This document shows positions 38,414-46,617 of a stretch of 64,000 nt of DNA, piece by piece. The DNA is from Labilithrix sp. (GTDB taxonomy: Bacteria; Myxococcota_A; Polyangia; Polyangiales; Polyangiaceae), in NCBI GenBank assembly GCA_019637175.1, contig JAHBWD010000004.1, positions 1-64,000 of the forward strand. The letters run 5' to 3'. Under the pieces are notes generated by a model that made no database searches, was not told the origin of the DNA, and was given only the letters and a program-made list of their open reading frames with translations. The stretch's first letter is position 1; every line of letters begins with the position of its first letter. Position numbers and translations under genes: made by a program.

Positions 38414-40090
38414 ATGCAGCTCCGCGCCGAAGAGATCTCCCAGATCATCAAGAAGCAGATCCAGTCGTACGAGAAGGCCGCGCTCACGACCGAGACGGGC
38501 ACCGTGCTCAGCGTCGGTGACGGCATCGCGCGCATCTACGGCCTCGAAGGCGCCATGGCCGGCGAGCTCGTCGAGTTCCCCGGCGGCATCATGGGGCTCG
38601 TCCTCAACCTCGAGTCCGACAACGTCGGCGCCGTGCTCTTCGGCGAGTCGACGAACATCAAGGAAGGCGCGACCGTCAAGCGCACGAGCCGCATCATGGA
38701 GGTGCCCGTCGGCGAGGCCGCGATCGGCCGCGTCGTCAACGCGCTCGGCATCCCCGTCGACGGCAAGGGCCCGATCGAGACGCCGCACCGCCGCCGCGTC
38801 GAGATCAAGGCGCCCGGCATCCTCGCGCGTCAGCCCGTCAAGGAGCCGCTCCAGACCGGCATCAAGGCCATCGACTCGATGGTCCCGATCGGCCGCGGGC
38901 AGCGCGAGCTCATCATCGGCGACCGCCAGACCGGCAAGACCGCGGTCGCGATCGACGCGATCATCAACCAGAAGGGCCTCGGCGTTTACTGCTTCTACAT
39001 CGCCATCGGGCAGAAGCAGTCGACCGTCGCCGCCGTCGTCGACAAGCTCACCCAGCACGGCGCGATGGAGTACACGACCGTCGTCGTCTCCGGCGCGAGC
39101 GAGTCGGCGCCCCTCCAGTTCATCGCGCCGTACACCGGCGTCACGATGGCGGAGTACTTCCGCGACACCGGCCGTCACGCGCTCTGCGTCTACGACGACC
39201 TCTCGAAGCAAGCCGTCGCGTACCGCCAGCTCTCGCTCCTCCTCCGCCGCCCGCCGGGCCGCGAGGCGTACCCGGGCGACGTCTTCTACATCCACTCGCG
39301 CCTCCTCGAGCGCGCGGCGAAGATGGCCGACCGCCTCGCGGTCGTGAAGAAGGGCACGACGTGGGAGCAGCGCGGCGACGCGACGATCCACATCGGCGAG
39401 CAGGGCCACGAGTCGTCGGCCGAAGAGCTCAAGGCCAAGGGCGAAGGCTACGAGGTCGTGAAGGATCCGCTCTCGGGCGGATCGCTCACCGCGCTCCCGA
39501 TCATCGAGACGCAGGCAGGCGACGTCTCGGCGTACATCCCGACCAACGTGATCTCGATCACCGACGGTCAGATCTTCCTCGAGGCCGACCTCTTCTTCTC
39601 CGGCGTGCGGCCCGCGATCAACGTCGGCATCTCGGTCAGCCGCGTCGGCGGCAACGCGCAGATCAAGGCGATGAAGGGCGTCGCCGGCTCGCTCAAGCTC
39701 GATCTCGCGCAGTACCGCGAGAAGGCGGCGTTCAGCCAGTTCGCCTCCGACCTCGACAAGGTCACGCGCGACATGCTCGATCGCGGCGTCCGCCTCGTCG
39801 AGATCCTCAAGCAGGGCCAGTACGTTCCGCTCCCGGTCGAGAAGCAGGTCGTTCTCATCTACGCGGGCACCAAGGGCTACTGCGACGGCATCGAGGTGTC
39901 GAAGCTCGGCGAGTACGAGAAGCAGCTCTACGCGTTCATCGACTCGAAGTACGGCTCGCTCTTCGAGAGCATCAAGACGAAGAAGGCGCTCGACAAGGAC
40001 TCCGAGGAGACCCTCAAGAAGGCGCTCAAGGAGTTCGGAACGGCGTTCGGCAAGGCGAAGGACGAGAAGAAGAGCTCCAAGAAGGACTGA
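38414..40090 (+). CDS. atpA: ATP synthase subunit alpha with insertion
   Basis: A 558-residue F1 alpha subunit, longer than the usual ~505-515. Hallmarks are the P-loop [44 protein letters not shown] and [14 protein letters not shown]. Relative to E. coli alpha, about 34 extra residues lie between LLERAAK and [12 protein letters not shown] (about residues 303-358, a charged Gly/Glu/Lys-rich segment including [20 protein letters not shown]), and the C-terminus carries a Lys-rich tail. The ATG follows atpH by 21 bases. Confidence 0.95.
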   Translation: MQLRAEEISQIIKKQIQSYEKAALTTETGTVLSVGDGIARIYGLEGAMAGELVEFPGGIMGLVLNLESDNVGAVLFGESTNIKEGATVKRTSRIMEVPVGEAAIGRVVNALGIPVDGKGPIETPHRRRVEIKAPGILARQPVKEPLQTGIKAIDSMVPIGRGQRELIIGDRQTGKTAVAIDAIINQKGLGVYCFYIAIGQKQSTVAAVVDKLTQHGAMEYTTVVVSGASESAPLQFIAPYTGVTMAEYFRDTGRHALCVYDDLSKQAVAYRQLSLLLRRPPGREAYPGDVFYIHSRLLERAAKMADRLAVVKKGTTWEQRGDATIHIGEQGHESSAEELKAKGEGYEVVKDPLSGGSLTALPIIETQAGDVSAYIPTNVISITDGQIFLEADLFFSGVRPAINVGISVSRVGGNAQIKAMKGVAGSLKLDLAQYREKAAFSQFASDLDKVTRDMLDRGVRLVEILKQGQYVPLPVEKQVVLIYAGTKGYCDGIEVSKLGEYEKQLYAFIDSKYGSLFESIKTKKALDKDSEETLKKALKEFGTAFGKAKDEKKSSKKD

Positions 40091-40096
40091 CGGCCG

Positions 40097-41011
40097 ATGC
40101 CTTCTCTCAAGACGATTCGCAAGCGGATCACGAGCGTCAAGGCGACGCAGAAGATCACGAAGGCGATGAAGATGGTCGCGGGCGCGCGGCTCAACCGCGC
40201 GCAGCAGCGCATCACCGCGCTCCGTCCGTTCGCGGTGAAGACGCACGAGGTGCTCGAGGGCGTCGCCGCGGCGATGATCCAGAAGCAGACCGATCTCGAG
40301 TACAGCGCCGCCGACAGCAGCGAAGGCCTCCATCCGCTCCTCCAGCGGCGGCCCGAGCGCACCGTGCTCCTCATCGTGCTGTCCGGCGATCGCGGCCTCT
40401 GCGGCGCGTTCAACGCCAACGTCAGCAAGGCGGCGTACGCGGCCTGGCGCGAGAAGAAGGAGGCGGGCGCCGAGGTGCTCGTCGCGACCGCCGGCAAGAA
40501 GGGCCGCGACTTCCTCCTTCGCCGCAAGGCGACCATCGCGCGCGACTTCCCGCGGATGTACGACGGCCTCGACCTCGCGAAGGCCGGCATCCTCGGCGAC
40601 TGGGTCACCTCGAAGTTCGAGCGGGCCGAGGTCGACAGCGTCTACATCGTCTACAACGAGTTCAAGAGCGCCATCACCCAGAAGACGGTCGTCGAGCCGC
40701 TCTTGCCTTTGCCCGAGCCGCCGCCGCGCAAGGAAGGCCAGCTCGAGCCGACCGAGTACCGCTTCGAGCCGAACGAGCGCTCCGTGCTCGAGCGCCTGAT
40801 GCCGATGTACGTCGAGATCTCGATCTACCGCGCGCTCCTCGAGAGCCAGGCGAGCGAGCTCGGCGCGCGCATGACGGCGATGGACGCGGCGACGCGCAAC
40901 GCGAAGGACATGATCGCGAAGCTCACGCTCGTCTACAACCGCGCGCGCCAGGCGGCGATCACGAAGGAGCTGATGGAGATCATCGGCGGCGCCGAGGCGC
41001 TCAAGGAGTAG
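40097..41011 (+). CDS. atpG: ATP synthase subunit gamma
   Basis: A 304-residue central rotor subunit. N-terminal coiled-coil helix (RKRITSVKATQKITKAMKMV) and C-terminal helix (RNAKDMIAKLTLVYNRARQA, ending ELMEIIGGAEAL) are typical, and the central Rossmann-like part includes DRGLCGAFNANV. It begins six bases after atpA. The usual next genes, atpD and atpC (beta and epsilon), are not found here; the operon ends after gamma and an unrelated lipoprotein gene follows. Confidence 0.95.
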   Translation: MPSLKTIRKRITSVKATQKITKAMKMVAGARLNRAQQRITALRPFAVKTHEVLEGVAAAMIQKQTDLEYSAADSSEGLHPLLQRRPERTVLLIVLSGDRGLCGAFNANVSKAAYAAWREKKEAGAEVLVATAGKKGRDFLLRRKATIARDFPRMYDGLDLAKAGILGDWVTSKFERAEVDSVYIVYNEFKSAITQKTVVEPLLPLPEPPPRKEGQLEPTEYRFEPNERSVLERLMPMYVEISIYRALLESQASELGARMTAMDAATRNAKDMIAKLTLVYNRARQAAITKELMEIIGGAEALKE

Positions 41012-41058
41012 TCGCGCGGCGATTTCCGGCGCGCGGCGAGTGCGCTAGGGTGCGCGCC

Positions 41059-41730
41059 ATGTCCACCCGCCTGCTCGCCTGCGTCGCCGTCGTCTCGTCC
41101 CTCGTCGCGTGCGGAGGGCCCGACAAGCCGCCGAAGGCGCCCGACATGGAGCCCGTCGGGACCGAGAGCGCGGCGGCCGACATGCCCGCCGCCCCGGAGA
41201 AGACGGTCGCCGACGCGCCGGCGCCCGCGGAGGCCGCTCCGCCGCCGGGCATCCCGGATCCGAACGCGGGCTCGACGACCCTCGCGCTGCCGCCCTCGCC
41301 CGCCAAGATCTCGCTCAAGGGGAAGAAGGCCGCGAACGTCGAGCTCAAGCCCGACGGAACGATCCTGAGCGGCGGCAAGGCGGTCGCGAAGGTCGCCGGG
41401 ATGACGCTCGAGAGCGCCGACGGCAAGCCCGCGCTCAGCGTCGGCAACGACGGCGCCGTCACGACGGCCGACGGCATCAGCTACGGGAGCTTCGCCGGCG
41501 ACGAGCTCACGATCGTGAAGAGCGGCGACAAGCTCGCCCTCGGCGACGACGGCACCTTGACGCTCACGGCGAGCGGCACGCCGTCGGCGCTCGGCAAGTT
41601 CGAGAACGCGGGAACGGCGAAGCGCTCGGCGGTGCTCGCCGCGGCGTTCGTGATCGCGCCGCCGACCGGCGACGCCAAGGCGCCGGCCAAGCCCGCCTCT
41701 GGCAAGCCGGCCGCGAAGCCGAAGAAGTAA
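41059..41730 (+). CDS. Putative lipoprotein following the ATPase genes
   Basis: A 223-residue exported protein. The signal peptide ends in SLVAC (lipobox), followed by a Pro/Ala-rich linker, then a beta-rich domain with regular short strands (AKISLKGKKAANVELKPDGT, DGKPALSVGNDGAVTTADGI, DKLALGDDGTLTLTASG), and a Pro/Ala/Lys tail. The repeating GGK-V-G and GDG turns resemble small beta-helix or jelly-roll repeats. It starts 47 bases after atpG and may lie at the end of the ATPase transcript, but no functional link is evident. No family recognised. Confidence 0.65.
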   Translation: MSTRLLACVAVVSSLVACGGPDKPPKAPDMEPVGTESAAADMPAAPEKTVADAPAPAEAAPPPGIPDPNAGSTTLALPPSPAKISLKGKKAANVELKPDGTILSGGKAVAKVAGMTLESADGKPALSVGNDGAVTTADGISYGSFAGDELTIVKSGDKLALGDDGTLTLTASGTPSALGKFENAGTAKRSAVLAAAFVIAPPTGDAKAPAKPASGKPAAKPKK

Positions 41731-41751
41731 GCTTCGCGAACGCGGCGGGCG

Positions 41752-42309
41752 TCAGCGCTCGAGCGCCGCTCCTTCGGGGATGGCGCAGCCGAGGGCGTAG
41801 CGCACCCATGCCTGATCGCGGCAAACGAACGTGGCGCCGCCCTCGCATTTCCATCGCTGGGCGTTGAGATCGGTGCACGCTCCGGGCGGAGGGCGCGTGG
41901 CGGGGCCGCGCCCGTTCGAGGCCGACCACGCGACGAGCCCCGCCATCGCGCCCGGCCCCGCCTCGAGGCGCGCCGCGAGCGAGCCGCCCATCTCGAGCCG
42001 CCAGAGCATCGCCGGACCGCGCCCTACGCAGGTCGTGAGGTTCGGTCCGCGCCCGTTCGGACCGGTCGTCGCTTGCGAAGCGATCGCGTGCCCGCTGTCG
42101 ACGCTCACGACCCGCATCCTTCGACTTCGCTCGAGCCGGCCTGCGTTCATCCGCACGAACTCGACGTCGAGCACGCGCCCCATGTCGAGGTCCGAGAGCG
42201 CGGCGACGGCGTCGACGCAAGGAACGTCGGGGTCGGCGTTGCAGTCGGCCAGCCCTTGCTCCATGCGGTAGGGCGACACGAGCATGCGCCAGACGAAGTT
42301 CGAGGCCAT
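41752..42309 (-). CDS. Downstream part of a possibly frameshifted secreted protein
   Basis: About 185 residues from an internal ATG at 42309, with the frame open further upstream. It has no signal peptide, although the sequence looks exported: two repeats of a phrase (TTGPNGRGPNLTTC and SASNGRGPATRP) and a disulfide-rich end (CTDLNAQRWKCEGG, VCRDQAWVRYALGC). The upstream gene in another frame carries the signal peptide and ends abruptly just before this reading frame becomes coding-like, so the two are probably halves of one gene broken by a frameshift near 42340-42370. Pseudogene, sequencing error or programmed shift are all possible. Confidence 0.5.
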   Translation of the reverse strand: MASNFVWRMLVSPYRMEQGLADCNADPDVPCVDAVAALSDLDMGRVLDVEFVRMNAGRLERSRRMRVVSVDSGHAIASQATTGPNGRGPNLTTCVGRGPAMLWRLEMGGSLAARLEAGPGAMAGLVAWSASNGRGPATRPPPGACTDLNAQRWKCEGGATFVCRDQAWVRYALGCAIPEGAALER

Positions 42310-42365
42310 GATGTCGTCGTCGGCGTCGAGCGCACCGTACTGGAGTGATCGCCGCGGGGATCGGC

Positions 42366-42854
42366 TCAGTGGGGATTGAGCTGCTCGTAGAAGCGTTCCG
42401 GCGCGGCGCCCTCCGCGCGCAGCTCGCGGAAGACGACGTCGTTCGGGCGAGACTCGGTTCGGGAGAAGGACGGCAAGACCGGCGCGAACGAGAGCCACTC
42501 CTTGTAGCGGTCGACGCGCCGGCCCTGGGGCAGCGTCGGCAAGCGGCGCGCTTCGACGTACGCAGCGAGATCGGGAGCGTCCGTCCAGCCGAAGTCCGCG
42601 GGTCGGCGCGCCCCGAAGTAGGTGTCGTAGATGCGCTTCGCCTCGACGCGCGGATCGCGCCCGCTGCGCGAGTGAATCGCGCACGAGCCTATCGCGGTGC
42701 CGCACGCTCCCGCGTAGAGATCGCCGAGATCAGGAAGGTGCGCGAGCGCGGGTCGGCTCGTCTGGGCCGACGACGATTCGCCGACGGGCTCGTCGACGGG
42801 ACCGACACACGCAGCGACGAGCAGAACGCTCGCGAAGAGACTCCGCACTCCCAT
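42366..42854 (-). CDS. Putative lipoprotein, likely N-terminal half of a split gene
   Basis: A 162-residue protein starting at 42854 (MGVRSLFASVLLVAAC, lipobox at residue 16). The mature part includes LAHLPDLGDLYAGACGTAIG and a helical segment (DPRVEAKRIYDTYFGARRPA, VDRYKEWLSFAPVLPS). It ends with PERFYEQLNPH just upstream of the neighbouring frame that encodes the rest of a protein. I therefore suspect one gene of ~300 residues interrupted by a frameshift. Function unrecognised. Confidence 0.55.
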   Translation of the reverse strand: MGVRSLFASVLLVAACVGPVDEPVGESSSAQTSRPALAHLPDLGDLYAGACGTAIGSCAIHSRSGRDPRVEAKRIYDTYFGARRPADFGWTDAPDLAAYVEARRLPTLPQGRRVDRYKEWLSFAPVLPSFSRTESRPNDVVFRELRAEGAAPERFYEQLNPH

Positions 42855-42962
42855 GGCGAGGCTCGCTGCACGTACGATGCCGCGTGAAGAACGCGGCGCG
42901 CGGCGCCGACGTGCGGGGGCCACGCGCGATCCGGGGTGGCGCGGCGCACCACGCCGGTCGCG

Positions 42963-44501
42963 TCAGAGCGACTTCGCGACCTCTTCGACGAGGAGCCTTC
43001 CTTGGAGCACGATCGCCGCGCGATAGGCTTCGAACTTCGAATCCGTGATCTCGCTCTCGTTGCCGGCGAGAAAGCGCGTCATGACCGGCGTGTGAATGTG
43101 GCCGACGGGGATCGTCAGGCCCATCACGTCGCGCAGCAGCGTCGCGCGGTACGCGCTCTCGTTCGAGAGATAGTCGCCGCCGCTCCCCGAACGGGCGCAC
43201 GTGCTCGCGCTCGGCGGAGACGGCATGACGGGCGGCGGATAGGTCGTCGAGACCGGACTGTAGAGGGATTGCGTTTCGCTCGCGGTGCAGCTCGTGAAGA
43301 TGCCGTAGTCGTAGCCCCAGACGACGTCGAACGCGTTTCCGCCCGCGGCCTGCGAGTCCGGTGGACGCGGCACGCGCGTGCCGGTGTTGGCGGCGATCAT
43401 CTTGTCGACCGGCAGCGTCGACTCGACGAACTGCGGCGGCTGCCCGATCCGCCACGGCCGGCTGTCGTAGCCGATCCATTTGGCCGATGGATGTATATTG
43501 CACCCATCCACGCTCGGCAGGAACGAGCCGTTGCACGTCGCCACGTCGTCGTTGCCGGCGAAGAGCCCGTGGTAGCGGCCGTTGTACTCTTCGAGCTTGA
43601 AGCGATAGCCGCCGCCCTGGCTCATGGTGATCGAGATGTCGACCTGCGACGGGCCGGCGGAGAACCACGGGCCCAGCGTCTCTTCCTGCATGCCGCGCTC
43701 GAACGGCCCGTAGTTGACCGGCAAGGTGAAGGCCTCGATGTGCGCCGTCTTGCCGTTCGGGAGCGTGAGCTCGTAGCCGTCGTAGGCGAGGGCGGAGGCG
43801 CCCGAGGGGTTGCCGATCTTGATCGAGGCGTCGTCGGTCGCGCCCGGAGTGCCGAGGGTGAACGGGTCGAAGCCGCTCACGAGGACGCGGACGTAGTTGG
43901 ATCCCGGCGGCAGCTTCACGTCGAGCTGTCCGCGCGAGGCGCGCTCGAGCTCCCACTCGAGATCGGCGCGCTTCGCGGCGTCGAGCTCGAACGAAGGCGC
44001 CCACGCGCGGAGGGTCTTCGTCATCGTGAGGCGCGCCCAGTAGAGCATTCGATCGTCGCCCGCCGGGAGCGTGCCCGAAGGGCGCCGGCCTTGCACGCGA
44101 TCCACCGCGGCGCGCCAGAGGCGCGTGCCCGCGGCGGAGACGAGCGCCTTGGCGGCGTCGAACGTCGCCGCGCCCGCGATGCCGTCTTTGCACAGCTCCT
44201 TGGAGAAGTCGGGTTCGAAGACGTCGAAGCCGGTGCCCTTCAAGAGCTCCTCGGAGAACGCGACGCTCTTGCCCGGCAAGCGATTGACGAGGCGCTTCTC
44301 TTCGTACGTCAGCGGAACGTCCGCGCGCATCGTGCACGTCGCCGTCGGCGTCGTCGGGCCCGCGGGCTCCGGCTCCGGAGGCGTGCCCGGTCCGCCGCCC
44401 GGGTTCACGTTGCCGGTCGGCTCGACCTCCTCCGCAGCGCTCGAGCAGCCGGCGAGCATCACGAAGAGCGCGCACGCAAGGACCCTCGCGCTGCGTTGCA
44501 T
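42963..44501 (-). CDS. Pyroglutamyl-peptidase-I-like lipoprotein with Cys-to-Ser active site
   Basis: A 512-residue exported protein with lipobox MLAGC. After a Pro-rich linker and a ~140-residue helical domain, residues 205-475 resemble peptidase family C15: VRVLVSGFDPF and NPSG (substrate pocket), DISITMSQGGGYRFKLEE (conserved Glu at ~304), and VGHIHTP (catalytic His ~470). At the catalytic position the family has VCN, but here the sequence is YLSN, so Cys is replaced by Ser446. Inserts lengthen the fold. It is therefore either a non-peptidase relative or a Ser-based variant. It lies 46 bases after the NuoM-like gene in the same direction. Confidence 0.7.
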   Translation of the reverse strand: MQRSARVLACALFVMLAGCSSAAEEVEPTGNVNPGGGPGTPPEPEPAGPTTPTATCTMRADVPLTYEEKRLVNRLPGKSVAFSEELLKGTGFDVFEPDFSKELCKDGIAGAATFDAAKALVSAAGTRLWRAAVDRVQGRRPSGTLPAGDDRMLYWARLTMTKTLRAWAPSFELDAAKRADLEWELERASRGQLDVKLPPGSNYVRVLVSGFDPFTLGTPGATDDASIKIGNPSGASALAYDGYELTLPNGKTAHIEAFTLPVNYGPFERGMQEETLGPWFSAGPSQVDISITMSQGGGYRFKLEEYNGRYHGLFAGNDDVATCNGSFLPSVDGCNIHPSAKWIGYDSRPWRIGQPPQFVESTLPVDKMIAANTGTRVPRPPDSQAAGGNAFDVVWGYDYGIFTSCTASETQSLYSPVSTTYPPPVMPSPPSASTCARSGSGGDYLSNESAYRATLLRDVMGLTIPVGHIHTPVMTRFLAGNESEITDSKFEAYRAAIVLQGRLLVEEVAKSL

Positions 44502-44547
44502 CGATTCAGGATAGCCCAGAAACGCGACCGCGCCGCTCGGCGATCGA

Positions 44548-46611
44548 TCAGCGATCGACCATCGCGATCTGCTCCGGACCAGGCGGGCTCACCGCGTTCG
44601 TGAGATCACGCACGGTTCCCGTCGTCGACGCGAAGAGAGACGCCGGCCAGAGCCCCAAGAGCACGACGAGCGTCGCGAGCGGCGCGACGCTCGCCCACTC
44701 GCGCGCGCTGAGATCCGGGAACCTCCCGCCGAACGGCTCGAGCAGCGGACTCTTCTGCCAGCTCTCGGCGAGCTTGCCGAAGACGATGCGCGCGAGCGCG
44801 AGGAAGTGGGCCGCCGCCGCGACGATGAGCGCCATCGCCGCGACGAACGCGAGCGGCGGATAGTTGGGCAGCGCGCCGAGGAGCGCCAGCATCGGCCCCC
44901 ACGCACCCCCGAGGCCCATGACGCCCGCCTGGCCGAGCGCGGCGGCCCCGAGCGCGGTCGCCCATCCGGGCATCTGCGTCGCGACGCCGGAGAGGCGGTC
45001 GACGTCACCCGTCTGCGCGCGCGCTTCCGCGGCGCCCGCGAGGATCAAGAAGAGCGCGCACGCGAGCGCGCGCGTCGCCGCGAGGACCATCGCGCCGGAG
45101 ATGCCTTGAGGGGTGAGCGAGCCCGCGCCGAGGAGGACGAAGCCGACCTGACCGACGGTGGCGAACGCCGCGAGCCGCCTCAGATCCGACTGCCCGAGCG
45201 CGCCGAGCGCGCCGTACGCCGCCGTCACCGCGCCGAGCGCGACGACGACGCCCGACGCCCAACGCATGCCTTCGGGGAGCACCGCGCACCCGATGCGCAA
45301 GAGAGCGCAGACGCCCAGCGTCGGCAGTGACGCCGAGACGAGCGCGCCCGCCGCCGTCGGGGCCTCGACGAAGACGGGCGCCAGCCAACCGTGGAGCGGG
45401 AACGCGCCGAGGAGGATCAAGCTCGCGACGAGGACGAGGACGAACGCGACCTTCACGATCGCGCCGCCGAAGAGCGTCGCGCCCTTTGCTCCGAACGCGA
45501 CGCGGGAGAGCTCGGGGAGGCTGAACGTGCGCGTCGTCTTCGCGCCGTCGACGAGGAAGGTTGGATCGGCCTCACGCGAGACGGCGACGACGGCGACGAG
45601 CAAGAACACGATCGCGATCGCGCCGAGGACGGCGAGCTTGAGCGCCGCCGCCCGCCGCTCTTCGCCGCCCCAGCCGCCGACGAGGAGCGCCGAGGCGATC
45701 ACGGCGACCGTCGTGAAGAGGACGAAGAGGAGCGCGTCCATCGCGCAGAGCGCGCCGGGGACGGCCGCGGCGAGCGTCAAGTACGCGCCGTGGTAGCCCG
45801 TCGCGCCTCGCGGCACGGTTCGATCCGGCAGGATGCCGACGAGCGCGACGGCGCTCGTGACGAGCAGAGCGGCCGCGCCCGTCCCGTCGACGCCGAAGAA
45901 GAGCTCGGCGGAGATCGAGCGAATCCAGACGGCGTGCTCGACGAACTGGAGGCCGTCGTTGCCGTCGAGGCGCGAGACGTCGGCGGCGAAGCCGCGATAG
46001 ACGTAGGCCGCGAGCGCGGTCTGACACGCGAGCGACGCGACCGCGATCACGTGCGGCGTGCGATCGTCGCGCCTCCCGATCGCGCGGGCGACGAACGTGA
46101 GCACCGCGCCGAAGAGCGGCAGGCCGATGAGGAGCGAGAGGACGTGCGACTCGAGCGGCCCGAGCAGCCCGGGCACTTGCGCGCGCACGCCCATCGCGAC
46201 CTCGCCCGACGCTTCGTCGGACGTCGTCACCACGACGTGGGCGAAGAGCTGACGAAGGCGCACGCCGTGCTCCGGCGCCCAGTGGACGACGGCCTTCCGC
46301 GACGTGCCCGGCGCGACCGTCGCCGGCAGCGCGCCGCTGTCGAGCCTCGCCACGAGCTTCGGCGGCGCGCGTGGATCGCCGACGTCGCCTCGCACGGCGA
46401 TGCGCGAGATCACGAGCGGCTCCTTGCCGTCGTTGACGATCGCGAGCTCGCCGCTGAAGCCGTCTTTGACCGCGCGCAGCGCGATCGGACCGCGGCCGCC
46501 ACCCCCCACCTCGAGGCGTACCGTGCCCGCGCGCCGGAGCTCCTGAGCGAGCGAGGGCGCTGCGAAGAGCGTCAGGACCGCGAAGACGAAGCAGAAGAGC
46601 GCTCGTGTCAT
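44548..46611 (-). CDS. NuoM-like membrane protein with exported N-terminal domain
   Basis: A 687-residue protein. Residues 1-22 are a signal peptide (FAAPSLA), and ~25-145 form a beta-sandwich (GFSGELAIVNDGKEPLVISR) resembling ASH/Hydin-type domains. The rest is polytopic and matches NuoM: FFGVDGTGAAALL, PLHGWLAPVFVEAPTA, QSDLRRLAAFATVGQVGFVL. The Glu of helix 5 (E. coli Glu144) aligns with Thr301, the Lys in VKMP (Lys234) with Leu, and Lys265 with Pro, so ion translocation looks lost. It starts six bases after the NuoL-like gene's stop. No NADH, flavin or Fe-S subunits are nearby. Confidence 0.75.
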   Translation of the reverse strand: MTRALFCFVFAVLTLFAAPSLAQELRRAGTVRLEVGGGGRGPIALRAVKDGFSGELAIVNDGKEPLVISRIAVRGDVGDPRAPPKLVARLDSGALPATVAPGTSRKAVVHWAPEHGVRLRQLFAHVVVTTSDEASGEVAMGVRAQVPGLLGPLESHVLSLLIGLPLFGAVLTFVARAIGRRDDRTPHVIAVASLACQTALAAYVYRGFAADVSRLDGNDGLQFVEHAVWIRSISAELFFGVDGTGAAALLVTSAVALVGILPDRTVPRGATGYHGAYLTLAAAVPGALCAMDALLFVLFTTVAVIASALLVGGWGGEERRAAALKLAVLGAIAIVFLLVAVVAVSREADPTFLVDGAKTTRTFSLPELSRVAFGAKGATLFGGAIVKVAFVLVLVASLILLGAFPLHGWLAPVFVEAPTAAGALVSASLPTLGVCALLRIGCAVLPEGMRWASGVVVALGAVTAAYGALGALGQSDLRRLAAFATVGQVGFVLLGAGSLTPQGISGAMVLAATRALACALFLILAGAAEARAQTGDVDRLSGVATQMPGWATALGAAALGQAGVMGLGGAWGPMLALLGALPNYPPLAFVAAMALIVAAAAHFLALARIVFGKLAESWQKSPLLEPFGGRFPDLSAREWASVAPLATLVVLLGLWPASLFASTTGTVRDLTNAVSPPGPEQIAMVDR

Positions 46612-46617
46612 CGTCCT

